A DNA stretch of 64,000 bases, from positions 1 through 64,000 of the forward strand of contig DASYCO010000066.1 in assembly GCA_036500145.1 (NCBI GenBank). The letters run 5' to 3'. Origin of the DNA: CAMAVH01 sp036500145 (GTDB lineage Bacteria > Pseudomonadota > Alphaproteobacteria > SMXQ01). Both the position numbers and the translations under genes were made by a program. The notes under the pieces are model-generated. The model did not search any database and had not been told where the DNA came from. It saw only the letters and a program-made list of their open reading frames with translations. Positions 49,183 to 57,943 of this stretch are shown here, piece by piece. How positions within the stretch are numbered: position 1 is the first letter of the stretch; each line of letters opens with the position of its first letter.

Positions 49183-50468
49183 CCGAAGACCGGCCAGACT
49201 GGCTGAACAAGGGCCTGCCGCATCTCTGGATGCCCTACAGCCAGATGCGCACGGCCCTGCCGCCTTTGCCGGTGGTCGGCACCGACGGCGTGCGCATCGA
49301 GCTGGCCGACGGCCGCAAGCTGATCGACGGCCTGGCCTCCTGGTGGACGGCCTGCCACGGCTACAACCCTCCCCACATCGTCGACGCCATCCGCCGCCAG
49401 GCGGAGAAGATGCCCCATGTGATGTTCGCCGGCCTGGCGCATGAGCCGGCGGCGAAGCTCGCGGCGCGCCTGGCGGCCTTGCTGCCGGGCGACCTGGAGC
49501 GCGTGTTCTTCTGCGATTCGGGCTCCGTCGCCGTCGAGGTCGCCCTCAAGATGGCGGTGCAGTTCTGGATCAACCAGGGCGAGACGGGCCGCAACAAGTT
49601 CGTCGCCTTCCGCCACGGCTACCACGGCGACACCATGGGCTGCATGGCGGTGAGCGACACCGAGGACGAGGACGCCATGCACGCCCTCTTTCGCGGCTAC
49701 ATTCCCGAACATCTGATCTGCGACCTGCCGGTCGGGCGCGCCGCCGAAGTCGCCTTCGATGCGCTGCTGGCCGGCGAGCGCGGCCGCATCGCCGCCGTCA
49801 TCGCCGAGCCCTTGGTGCAGGGCGCCGGCGGCATGAAGCTGCATCCGCCGGAGACGCTGAAGGCGATCGCCGACGCCTGCGCCCGCCACGGCGTGCTGCT
49901 GATCCTCGACGAGATCGCCACCGGCTTCGGCCGCACCGGCACGCTGTTCGCCTGCGAGCAGGCCGGCGTCGTGCCCGATATCCTCTGCCTCTCGAAGGCA
50001 TTGACCGGCGGCAGCATCGGCCTCGGCGCCACGGTGGCGACGCGCCGCGTCTTCGAGGCCTTCCTGTCGGACGATCCGCAGAAGGCGCTGATGCACGGGC
50101 CGACCTTCATGGCCAATCCGCTCGCCTGCGCCGCCGCCAACGCGTCCCTCGACCTGTTCGAGCGCGCGCCGCGCCTGGCCCAGGTGGCCGCCATCGAAGC
50201 GCATCTGGGCGCGGCGCTGGAGCCTTGCCGGGGCCTGCCCGGCGTGGCGGACGTGCGCGCCAAGGGCGCCATCGGCGTCGTGCAGCTGGGGGAGATGAAG
50301 GGCCTCAACTGGCTGCGCGAGCGCTTCGTGAACGAAGGCCTGTGGCTGCGGCCCTTCGCCGACATCGTCTACTGCACGCCGGCCTTCACCATCGAGACGG
50401 CCGACCTCGCGCGCCTGACCGACGGCATGGTCAAGGTCGTGGCCGAATGGTCGCGGAAATTCGCCTGA
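49179..50468 (+). CDS. bioA: adenosylmethionine-8-amino-7-oxononanoate aminotransferase
   Basis: The 429-residue class III aminotransferase forms 7,8-diaminopelargonate using S-adenosylmethionine as amino donor. It has HLWMPYSQM at the start (BioA-specific), SWWTACHGYNPPHI, DEIATGFGRTG, and the PLP Lys in CLSKALTGGSIGLGATVAT. The GTG start overlaps bioB. The last codons FA-stop recur twice downstream (50475-50498). Confidence 0.95.
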   Translation: MTEDRPDWLNKGLPHLWMPYSQMRTALPPLPVVGTDGVRIELADGRKLIDGLASWWTACHGYNPPHIVDAIRRQAEKMPHVMFAGLAHEPAAKLAARLAALLPGDLERVFFCDSGSVAVEVALKMAVQFWINQGETGRNKFVAFRHGYHGDTMGCMAVSDTEDEDAMHALFRGYIPEHLICDLPVGRAAEVAFDALLAGERGRIAAVIAEPLVQGAGGMKLHPPETLKAIADACARHGVLLILDEIATGFGRTGTLFACEQAGVVPDILCLSKALTGGSIGLGATVATRRVFEAFLSDDPQKALMHGPTFMANPLACAAANASLDLFERAPRLAQVAAIEAHLGAALEPCRGLPGVADVRAKGAIGVVQLGEMKGLNWLRERFVNEGLWLRPFADIVYCTPAFTIETADLARLTDGMVKVVAEWSRKFA

Positions 50469-50498
50469 TCACGTTCGTCTAGGCGAGGTTCGCCTGAT

Positions 50499-51947
50499 TC
50501 AGTCGGCGCGCTGATCGGTAAGGGCCGCGACGTCCTCGATCTCCTCGGACTCGCCTTCGATCAAGTCGCCGCTGTCCTGCAGCACCACCTGCATCGACGG
50601 CAAGGCGCCCGGCAGGTCTTTCTGCTTGGCCTGGCGCACGCCGAGGCCCGCCAGCGTGCGCTGGCGCGGCAGCAGGCGGCTGTTGATCGAGCCGACCAGC
50701 TTGGCGTGGCTTTCGGCGGCGGTCTTGAGGCCCTTGCCGACGCCCGCCACATGGCTGATGACCTGGCTCACGGATTCGATCAGGCGCTGCGCGGCGACGA
50801 TGATCTTCTCCTGGTTCTCGGCCTGCTGGCCGAGGTTGATCTCGATGCGCGCGAAGCCGATGTAGGACATGAGCCCGCTCGGTCCCGCCACGACGATGCT
50901 TTCCTGCACGGCCTTCTTCTGGAAGGCCGGGTCGGCGCGGCCGAGCCGCTCGATGCCGCCCTCGGTCGGCAGGTACATGATGTTGATGGCGCGCGCGATG
51001 CGGTCGCCCTTGCCCGCCTTGCGATAGGTCGCCTGCAGCGCGCCGGCGTAGTCCTTGCTGGCCAGCGCCCGCAGATGCAGGTTCATGGTGCGCGCCAGGT
51101 TGGCGTAGGCGGCTTCTTCCTGGTCGGTGCCTTCGGCGTCGGCGGCTTCGAGCAGGAACTTCGAGGCCTTGCTGTCGATGGTCAGCACGGTATTGCCGGG
51201 CAGAAACACGACCGCGTCGGGCCGCAGGCGCGCGCCGTCCTCCTGGCCGTCGATGGTGTGCTGCATGATGTAGTCGCGGCCCGGCTGCAGGCCGAATTCG
51301 CGCAGGGAATTCTCCAGGCCGATCTCGGCGTAATGGCCGGCCCCGGCGGGATTCGAGAGCGCGCGCAGGATGGTCTCGGTCTGGCCTGTCGTCTGCTGCA
51401 CCTGGCTGTGCAGCACGCTGACGCTCTCGTTCAGTTTGCCGACATGGCCCTGCAGTTCCTCGGTGGTCTTCTTGACCAGCTCGGCGCCGTCCTTCTTCTG
51501 CGCCTCGGCCTCGCGCTTATGGTCCTCGAGCAGCTTGGAGGAGACGGCCTGGGTCGTCGTCAGCATCGCGGCCTTGGTCGCTTCGAGCATCTGGGCCTTG
51601 GTCGTTTCCCAGTCTGCCATGCGCTGCTTGACGGCGAGCGCCTCCTGGTCGGCGAGGGCCGCGCGGGTTTCGGACTGCTGCTGGGCGCGCAGGGCCTCGT
51701 CGCGGGCCTTCTGCGCGCTTTCCCGTTCGGCGATCACCGCGATCAGGTTTTCGCGCAGCGCCGCCAGGCGTTCCTCGGCCGCAAGCTTGGCGCCGAGCCG
51801 CTGCTCTGACGCGTCCTGGCTCGCCAGGGCCAGCTGGCGCGCTTCCGTCGCCTCGCGGTTGAGCCCGCGAAGCCGCAGCGCCAGGGCGACGGCGATGGCG
51901 ACGCAGGCGGCAATGAGGACGAGGAGGACGGTTTCAAAGCTGGTCAT
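50499..51947 (-). CDS. rmuC: DNA recombination protein RmuC
   Basis: The 482-residue protein has one N-terminal membrane helix (VLLVLIAACVAIAVALALRL), a long coiled coil (about residues 30-190), and a nuclease-like RmuC domain with YAEIGLENSLREFGLQPGRD, RLRPDAVVFLPGN, and VLTIDSKASKF. RmuC limits inversions at short repeats. It is convergent with bioA, with 30 bases between the stops. Confidence 0.93.
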   Translation of the reverse strand: MTSFETVLLVLIAACVAIAVALALRLRGLNREATEARQLALASQDASEQRLGAKLAAEERLAALRENLIAVIAERESAQKARDEALRAQQQSETRAALADQEALAVKQRMADWETTKAQMLEATKAAMLTTTQAVSSKLLEDHKREAEAQKKDGAELVKKTTEELQGHVGKLNESVSVLHSQVQQTTGQTETILRALSNPAGAGHYAEIGLENSLREFGLQPGRDYIMQHTIDGQEDGARLRPDAVVFLPGNTVLTIDSKASKFLLEAADAEGTDQEEAAYANLARTMNLHLRALASKDYAGALQATYRKAGKGDRIARAINIMYLPTEGGIERLGRADPAFQKKAVQESIVVAGPSGLMSYIGFARIEINLGQQAENQEKIIVAAQRLIESVSQVISHVAGVGKGLKTAAESHAKLVGSINSRLLPRQRTLAGLGVRQAKQKDLPGALPSMQVVLQDSGDLIEGESEEIEDVAALTDQRAD

Positions 51948-52078
51948 GGGCTTAAGGCAACTCGCGGAATTGGCGTTTCCTGAAGACTAGCACGCGTCGC
52001 CGTGGGTCGCGACCCGACGGTGCGCTTGACGCTCCCGGACGGGCGTCTTACCTAAGGGCCGAAAGGAACCTCCCGCCC

Positions 52079-52612
52079 ATGGCCGTTTTGCCCATTCTCA
52101 TTGCGCCGGACCCGCGCCTCAAGGTCAAGGCCAAGCCCGTCGCGAAGGTCGACGCCGCCGTCCGCAAGCTGATGGACGACATGCTGGAGACCATGTACGT
52201 GGCGCCCGGCATCGGCCTCGCCGCGCCCCAGGTCGGCGTCGCCAAGCAGGTCGTCGTCGTCGACGTGGCGGAGAAGGGCGAGCCGCCGCATCCTTACCGC
52301 ATGGCCAATCCGGAGATCGTCTGGCGCTCCGAGGAGACGGCCGTCTGCGAGGAAGGCTGCCTGTCGGTTCCCGAATATTACGCCGACGTCGAGCGCGCCG
52401 CGCGCGTGCGCGTGCGCTACCTCGACGAACAGAACGAAATCCGCGAGATCGAGGCCGACGGCCTGCTCTCCGTCTGCATCCAGCACGAGATCGACCATCT
52501 CAGCGGCACGCTCTTCGTCGATCATCTGAGCGCGCTCAAGCGCGGCATGATCCTGCGCAAGCTCGGCAAGGCCAAGAAGGCCGAGCCGGTGCCTGTTTCG
52601 AGCCGCTCTTGA
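52079..52612 (+). CDS. def: peptide deformylase
   Basis: The 177-residue metalloenzyme removes the N-formyl group from nascent proteins. All three motifs are present: GIGLAAPQVG, EGCLSVPE (metal-binding Cys) and the HEIDHLSG helix with two His and the catalytic Glu. It heads the def-fmt-truA group. Confidence 0.97.
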   Translation: MAVLPILIAPDPRLKVKAKPVAKVDAAVRKLMDDMLETMYVAPGIGLAAPQVGVAKQVVVVDVAEKGEPPHPYRMANPEIVWRSEETAVCEEGCLSVPEYYADVERAARVRVRYLDEQNEIREIEADGLLSVCIQHEIDHLSGTLFVDHLSALKRGMILRKLGKAKKAEPVPVSSRS

Positions 52613-52640
52613 CGGCGTCCAGCCCGGCGGTCCCTTCCGC

Positions 52641-53600
52641 ATGAACGGCCTGCGGATCGCCTTCATGGGCACGCCGGACTTTGCCGTGCCGGCTTTGCGG
52701 GCTCTAGCCGCCGCCGGCCATGACGTCGCCGCCGTCTACAGCCAGCCGCCGCGTCCGGCGGGCCGCGGCCAGTCGGAGAAGCGCTCCGAGGTGCATGAGG
52801 CGGCGCTGGCCCTGAACATTCCCGTGCGCACGCCCGTGTCCCTGAAGACGCCGGAGGCGCAGGCGGAGTTCGCCGCCCTCGGCCTCGACCTCGCCGTGGT
52901 GGTCGCCTACGGGCTGATCCTGCCGAAGGCGATCCTGGCAGCGCCCAAGCACGGCTGCTTCAATATCCATGGTTCGCTGCTGCCGCGCTGGCGCGGCGCC
53001 GCGCCGATCCAGCGCGCGATCCTCGCCGGAGACCAGGAGACCGGCATCACCATCATGCAGATGGACGAAGGCCTCGACACCGGCCCCATGCTGCTGCGCG
53101 ACTCGGTGCCGATCACGTCGGGCAGCACGGCGGAGACGTTGCATGACGCGCTGGCCGAGATGGGGGCGCGACTGATCGTGCAGGCGCTAGCCGATTTGAC
53201 GGCTGGCAAGCTGACGCCGACGCCGCAGCCCGCCGAAGGCGCCACCTATGCCAAGAAGCTCTCGCGCGACGACGGCGTGATCGACTGGCGCAGGCCGGCG
53301 GCCGAGATCGAACGCCAGGCGCGCGCGCTCACGCCCTGGCCTGGGGCCTTCTTCTCTCACGATGGCAAGCGCATCAAGCTGCTGGCGGCCTCGGCGCGCG
53401 CGGCGTCCTCGCAGAAGGCGCCCGGCACCGTGCTCGACGACAAGCTGTCCATTGCATGCGGAAGTGGCGTGCTCACGCTGACGCGGCTGCAGCGTGAGGG
53501 CCGCGCCGCCTTGGAGGCCGACGCCTTCCTGCGCGGCTACGCCCTGCCGGCAGGCACGCAGCTCGACTTGCCGCAGGAAACGCCCGCGAGCGCGCCATGA
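52641..53600 (+). CDS. fmt: methionyl-tRNA formyltransferase
   Basis: The 319-residue enzyme formylates initiator Met-tRNA. Motifs: RIAFMGTPDFAVPALRAL, the active site N108/H110 in CFNIHGSLLPRWRGAAPI, and DEGLDTGPML with the catalytic Asp. The C-terminal tRNA-binding domain is complete. The stop (CCATGA) lies in a 20-base motif that is repeated 29 bases on, at the truA start. Confidence 0.97.
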   Translation: MNGLRIAFMGTPDFAVPALRALAAAGHDVAAVYSQPPRPAGRGQSEKRSEVHEAALALNIPVRTPVSLKTPEAQAEFAALGLDLAVVVAYGLILPKAILAAPKHGCFNIHGSLLPRWRGAAPIQRAILAGDQETGITIMQMDEGLDTGPMLLRDSVPITSGSTAETLHDALAEMGARLIVQALADLTAGKLTPTPQPAEGATYAKKLSRDDGVIDWRRPAAEIERQARALTPWPGAFFSHDGKRIKLLAASARAASSQKAPGTVLDDKLSIACGSGVLTLTRLQREGRAALEADAFLRGYALPAGTQLDLPQETPASAP

Positions 53601-53634
53601 CGCGCGTCATCGAAGCGAGTGCGCCATGACGCGC
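53586..53634 (+). repeat. 29-base duplication at the fmt-truA junction
   Basis: GCGAGCGCGCCATGACGCGC (53586-53605) and GCGAGTGCGCCATGACGCGC (53615-53634) differ at one base. The first contains the fmt stop and an ATG opening a 10-codon frame (53597-53629) that ends on the real truA start (ATGA). Each copy encodes ASAP-stop, the single change AGC to AGT being synonymous. Confidence 0.85.
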
Positions 53635-54363
53635 TACCGCCTCACCGTCGAATATGACGGCGGCCCCTTCGTCGGCTGGCAGCGCCAGGCCAACGGCCTG
53701 TCGGTGCAGCAGAGCTTGGAGGAGGCGGTCGAGGCCTTCTGCCAGGAGCGCGTGGTGGTCCACAGCGCCGGCCGCACCGACGCCGGCGTCCATGCGCTCG
53801 GCCAGGTCGCCCATTTCGACATCGCCAAGGACACCAATCCCGACAAGGTGCGTGACGCGCTGAACTTCCACCTGCGGCCGCATCCCATCGCCGTGCTGCA
53901 GGCAGAGGTCGCCGCGCCGGATTTCCACGCCCGCTTCTCGGCCACGGGCCGCGCCTACCTCTACCGCATCCTTAACCGCCGGGCGCCCGGCGTGCTCGAA
54001 CGCGGCCATGTCTGGCACGTGCCTCACGAACTCGATGCCGCGGCCATGCATCAGGCGGCGCAGGAACTGGTCGGCCATCACGACTTCACCAGCTTCCGCA
54101 GCACCGAATGCCAGGCCCCGAGCCCGGTGAAGACCCTCGACGAACTGTCGGTCAGCCGTGCCGGCGAGGAAATCCACGTCGTCGCCAAGGCGCGCTCCTT
54201 CCTGCACAACCAGGTCCGCATCATGGTCGGCACGCTCAAGCTGGTCGGCGACGGCAAATGGTCGGCACGCGACGTCGGCCGGGCCCTGGCCGCGGTCGAC
54301 CGCACCGCTGGAGGCCCCACCGCGCCGCCGGACGGGCTTTATTTGACGAATGTGCGATATTGA
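53626..54363 (+). CDS. truA: tRNA pseudouridine(38-40) synthase
   Basis: The 245-residue enzyme modifies the anticodon arm. The N-terminal RLTVEYDGGPFVGWQRQANG and HSAGRTDAGVHALGQVAHFD with catalytic D52 are diagnostic, as is the C-terminal RSFLHNQVRIMVGTLKLVG. The ATG at 53626 is set by the conserved MTRYRLTVEYDG start. Confidence 0.96.
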   Translation: MTRYRLTVEYDGGPFVGWQRQANGLSVQQSLEEAVEAFCQERVVVHSAGRTDAGVHALGQVAHFDIAKDTNPDKVRDALNFHLRPHPIAVLQAEVAAPDFHARFSATGRAYLYRILNRRAPGVLERGHVWHVPHELDAAAMHQAAQELVGHHDFTSFRSTECQAPSPVKTLDELSVSRAGEEIHVVAKARSFLHNQVRIMVGTLKLVGDGKWSARDVGRALAAVDRTAGGPTAPPDGLYLTNVRY

Positions 54364-54517
54364 GTGTTCATACGCTGTATATTCTTAATTAATGGCGTTT
54401 ATACATTCGTTAGACAGTGTGGGATTTAACCCGTCACTAGAATATGGAATCGTATAAATCATATATAAGCTCATTAAATTTGCTTATTACACTGTATAAA
54501 CAGTGTATCATTTATTC
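54364..54517 (+). promoter_or_regulatory. AT-rich control region with palindromic operator
   Basis: About 150 bases are strikingly AT-rich against a GC-rich background. A perfect inverted repeat ACACTG-TATAAA-CAGTGT (54489-54506) ends 11 bases before the ATG at 54518; partial copies CGCTGTATA (54374) and CAGTGT (54415) lie upstream. The layout suggests a repressor operator over a -10 element. No known motif was recognised. Confidence 0.55.
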
Positions 54518-54964
54518 ATGAACGTTACCCTCACTGGCGACAAGCAAATTCAGCTGACGGTCAGTTTGAGCCTGGCCGAGTTTCAGCGCGCCCTGGCCGA
54601 CGGCCGCTTGGTCGTCGACCTGACCGCGGCGCCCGGCGGCGCGGATGCGCCGGCGCTGACGGCCGAGGAGATCGCGGCGGTCTGCCGCTGCTACGGCCAT
54701 GAAAGCCTGGCCGCGAACCTGCTGTGGGAAGTCGCCCAGGCGGGCGAGCCGGGCATCGCCTCCGGCCCGCTCAAGGACCTGCTCGGCCTGTCGAGCAGCC
54801 AGAAGCTTGCCGGCGTGTTCTCGGGTCTCGGCAAGACGTTGGCGCGGCTGCTGCCGGGCCGCGAGGGGCTCTTCCTGATCCGCGAATGGCAGGGCGAGGC
54901 CGGCGAGTACCACTATCGCCTGCCGGCGGACGTCCGCGCCGCCGTGATCGCCGCCTACAGCTAG
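54518..54964 (+). CDS. protein of unknown function, possible small DNA-binding regulator
   Basis: The 148-residue acidic protein starts MNVTLTGDKQIQLTVSLSLA (beta-rich), followed by a helical part LTAEEIAAVCRCYGHESLAA and GPLKDLLGLSSSQKLAGVFS, which reads like a winged-helix segment, then GLGKTLARLLPGREGLFLIR. No family was assigned. The palindromic operator directly upstream hints at autoregulation. I preferred ATG 54518 over GTG 54503, which lies within the palindrome. Its stop TAG overlaps the stop of the convergent gene within the palindrome CTAG. Confidence 0.65.
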   Translation: MNVTLTGDKQIQLTVSLSLAEFQRALADGRLVVDLTAAPGGADAPALTAEEIAAVCRCYGHESLAANLLWEVAQAGEPGIASGPLKDLLGLSSSQKLAGVFSGLGKTLARLLPGREGLFLIREWQGEAGEYHYRLPADVRAAVIAAYS

Positions 54965-55683
54965 CGAATGACCGAAGCGGGGCCGGTGCGGAAACGCGCG
55001 GCCGTTTCGAGCGACCTGCCGTTCACGGCTCCGCCTTCCATGACGCGCGCGAACTCAGTCATCTGCGCGGGGCCTGTCTGCAGATAGGCCTGCGGCGTCG
55101 GCGCGACCACGCCCATTCCGCTGCCGCTCAAGATCAGCACGCGCGCCACCAGCGAGATGACGAGGCCCAGCAGGAAGTTGAGCGCCACCGGCAGGACGGC
55201 TTGGACGGGGCTCACGTCGAGGGCGAGGCGCGCGACGTACCATTGGTAGCCGAACAGCGCCAGCGCGACCAAGGCCGGCAGGATGCTGAGGCCCGGTATG
55301 GCGGCGCCGATGGCGACCGCCGGCAGGAAGGCCGTCATCTCGATCACGCCGCACCAGTTGCAGGCGACGATGTAGCGCGTGAAGTGATGGCCGCGGCCGA
55401 GCTTCTGGGCGACCCCGGCCATGGCGAGCGGGAAGGCCGTCCATCCCATGACGTAGGCGATGCCCTCGATGAGCACGAGGCGCGCGAGGTTGACCGGAGG
55501 GTCGCCGTCGCCGAGGTTGAGCGCGACGACCAGCGCGTAGGCGGGCGCGGCGATGACGGCGGCCCAGAACGAGCGCCAGAAGCCGGCGTCGCTGCTGTCG
55601 AAGTAGCGCAGGCCCTGCGGATCGAAATGCGCCAGCCGCCAGGCGCCGTAGATGCCGGCCGAAAGATCCCGCAGGCTGATCAT
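54961..55683 (-). CDS. YIP1-like polytopic membrane protein
   Basis: The 240-residue protein shows five or six transmembrane helices (FWAAVIAAPAYALVVALNLG, IAYVMGWTAFPLAMAGVAQK, NWCGVIEMTAFLPAVAIGAA, LPALVALALFGYQWYVARLA, VALNFLLGLVISLVARVLIL). The opening SLRDLSAGIYGAWRLAHFDP with YFDSSDAGFWRSF and the RYIVACNWC motif fit an alphaproteobacterial YIP1/DUF-type family. Function unknown. It lies downstream of dapE on the same strand with 35 bases between. Confidence 0.75.
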   Translation of the reverse strand: MISLRDLSAGIYGAWRLAHFDPQGLRYFDSSDAGFWRSFWAAVIAAPAYALVVALNLGDGDPPVNLARLVLIEGIAYVMGWTAFPLAMAGVAQKLGRGHHFTRYIVACNWCGVIEMTAFLPAVAIGAAIPGLSILPALVALALFGYQWYVARLALDVSPVQAVLPVALNFLLGLVISLVARVLILSGSGMGVVAPTPQAYLQTGPAQMTEFARVMEGGAVNGRSLETAARFRTGPASVIR

Positions 55684-55718
55684 GACGGCCGCCTGGTTGT
55701 CGGGCCGGCCATCATCGC

Positions 55719-56912
55719 TCAGGCCTTCTTGGCGTCGGCGAAGTAGCGCTCGAGGCAGGCGAGGTAGATGTCGGCGAGCTTCTCCATGTCGGCGACCGAG
55801 GTGCGCTCGTCGGCCTTGTGCATGGTCTGGCCGACCAGGCCGAACTCCACCACCGGGCAATGGTTGGTGATGAAGCGCGCGTCCGACGTGCCGCCGGTGG
55901 TCGAGCGGTCGGGCGCCACGCCCGTCACCGATTCCACGGCGCCCGCCACGAGGTCGTTGAACGGCCCCGGCGGCGTCAGGAAGGATTCGCCGGTGATGTG
56001 CGTGCGGAATTCGTAGCGCGTGTCGCCGGCGATCGCCTTGAAGGTCTCGTCGAGCCACTTGATCAGCGTCGCCGACGTGTGGGCGTCGCTGAAGCGGATG
56101 TTGAAGGTCGCCGAGATCTGCGGCGGGATGACGTTGGAGGCCGTGTTGCCGACGTCGACGGTGCTGATCTCCAGCGTCGAGGGCTGGAAATGCGCCGTGC
56201 CGTCGTCGAGCTTGTGCGTGGTGATGGCGGTCAGCATCTTCAGCATGCGCGGCACGGGATTGTCGGCGAGCTGCGGATAGGCCGTGTGGCCCTGCATGCC
56301 GAACACCGTGAGGTAGCCGACGAGGCTGCCGCGCCGGCCGATCTTCATCATCTGGCCGAGCTTGAGCGGATTGGTCGGCTCGCCGACGATGCAGGCGTCG
56401 AGCTTCTCGCCCTTGTCCTTGAGCCACTTGAGCACCTTCACAGTGCCGTTGATGGCATAGGCTTCCTCGTCGCCGGTGATCAGCAGGCTGATCGAGCCGG
56501 GCAGCCCATTCCCATTCTGCGCATGCTTCTCCTTGAAGCGCGCGGCGGCGGCGACGAAGGCGGCGATGGCGCCCTTCATGTCGGAGGCCCCGCGGCCGTA
56601 GAGCTGGCCGTCGATCACTTCGCCCTTGAAGGGATCGACCGTCCAGCCCTTGAGGTCGCCGGTCGGCACCACGTCGGTGTGGCCGGCGAAGCAGAAGTTC
56701 GGGCCTTCGCTGCCGAGGCGGGCATAGAGGTTGTCGATGTCGGCCGTGCCTTCCTGGCTGAACGGCAGGCGGTGGCAGGCGAAGCCCAGCGATTCGAGGG
56801 CGCGCTGGAGCTCGCCGAGGGCGCCGGCGTCGCTCGGCGTCACCGACGCGCAGCGGATCAGGTCTCGGGCGAGGGCGAGAGGCTGCTTGAGGGCTGCGAC
56901 GTCGGTGGCCAT
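55719..56912 (-). CDS. dapE: succinyl-diaminopimelate desuccinylase
   Basis: The 397-residue M20 metallo-hydrolase acts in lysine and peptidoglycan precursor synthesis. Metal ligands are visible in AGHTDVVPTGD, RGASDMKG, the TGDEEAYA Glu pair and VGEPTN; the dimerisation domain follows. It is preceded by dapD with 14 bases between, in the same operon. Confidence 0.96.
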   Translation of the reverse strand: MATDVAALKQPLALARDLIRCASVTPSDAGALGELQRALESLGFACHRLPFSQEGTADIDNLYARLGSEGPNFCFAGHTDVVPTGDLKGWTVDPFKGEVIDGQLYGRGASDMKGAIAAFVAAAARFKEKHAQNGNGLPGSISLLITGDEEAYAINGTVKVLKWLKDKGEKLDACIVGEPTNPLKLGQMMKIGRRGSLVGYLTVFGMQGHTAYPQLADNPVPRMLKMLTAITTHKLDDGTAHFQPSTLEISTVDVGNTASNVIPPQISATFNIRFSDAHTSATLIKWLDETFKAIAGDTRYEFRTHITGESFLTPPGPFNDLVAGAVESVTGVAPDRSTTGGTSDARFITNHCPVVEFGLVGQTMHKADERTSVADMEKLADIYLACLERYFADAKKA

Positions 56913-56926
56913 GTGCGTTCTTCCTA

Positions 56927-57784
56927 TCAGTCGCGCAGGAGGTCGTTGATCGAGGTCTTCGAGCGGGTGCGCTCGTCGACGCGCTTGACGATGACGGCGC
57001 AGTAGAGCGACGGGCCGGGCGTGCCGTCGGGGAACGGCTTGCCCGGCATGGTGCCCGGCACGACGACCGAATAGGCCGGCACGCGGCCGACGTGCACTTC
57101 GCCGGTGGCGCGGTCGACGATCTTGGTGGAAGCGCCGAGGAAGACGCCCATGGAGAGCACCGAGCCGGTCTCGACCACGACGCCTTCGGCCACTTCGCTG
57201 CGCGCGCCGATGAAGCAGTTGTCTTCGATGATGACGGGGCCGGCCTGCAGCGGCTCAAGCACGCCGCCGATGCCGATGCCGCCCGAGAGATGACAGTTCT
57301 TGCCGATCTGGGCGCAGGAGCCGACGGTCGCCCAGGTGTCGACCATGGTGCCGGAATCGACGTAGGCGCCGAGGTTGACGAAGGAGGGCATCAGGACCAC
57401 GCCCGGCGCCACGAACGCGCCGCGGCGCACGACGGAGCCCGGCACCGAACGGAAGCCGGCCTTGCGGTAGCGCGCGTCGTCCCAGCCGGCGAACTTCGAG
57501 CCGACCTTGTCGAACCAGGGCGAGGGGCCGCGGTTGGGGTCGGTCGGGCCGCCAGGCTGCGGCATGTTGTCGTGCAGGCGGAACGACAGCAGCACCGCCT
57601 TCTTCGCCCACTGGTGGACCTGCCACTTGCCGTCGATCTTCTCGGCGACGCGGATTTCGCCGGCGTCGAGGGCTTCAAGGGTGGCCTCGACGGCGTCGCG
57701 CACTTCGCCCTTCGTGGTGGGGCCGATGCCGTCGCGGGCATCCCAGGCGGCGTCGATCGCGGTCTGCAGGGCTTTCTTGTCCAT
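56927..57784 (-). CDS. dapD: 2,3,4,5-tetrahydropyridine-2,6-dicarboxylate N-succinyltransferase
   Basis: The 285-residue trimeric enzyme has a helical N-terminal domain (ALQTAIDAAWDARDGIGPTT) and a left-handed beta-helix of hexapeptide repeats (about 105-245: VVLMPSFVNLGAYVDSGTMV, CHLSGGIGIGGVLEPLQAGP). It provides the substrate for the aminotransferase step before DapE. The tail is short and standard. Confidence 0.96.
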   Translation of the reverse strand: MDKKALQTAIDAAWDARDGIGPTTKGEVRDAVEATLEALDAGEIRVAEKIDGKWQVHQWAKKAVLLSFRLHDNMPQPGGPTDPNRGPSPWFDKVGSKFAGWDDARYRKAGFRSVPGSVVRRGAFVAPGVVLMPSFVNLGAYVDSGTMVDTWATVGSCAQIGKNCHLSGGIGIGGVLEPLQAGPVIIEDNCFIGARSEVAEGVVVETGSVLSMGVFLGASTKIVDRATGEVHVGRVPAYSVVVPGTMPGKPFPDGTPGPSLYCAVIVKRVDERTRSKTSINDLLRD

Positions 57785-57943
57785 GGCGAAGCGGGATTCC
57801 TATGTTTTTTGAGAAATTTTGCGGGAAAAGCGGCTCTTTGGCCGGCGGTGAGATGGCTCCGAACATGCGGGAGGCCCTCCGGCCTGTCAACCGCCCGCAA
57901 GCTCGGCGAGCCGGGCGCGCCGGGCCATGAAATCAACCGGATT

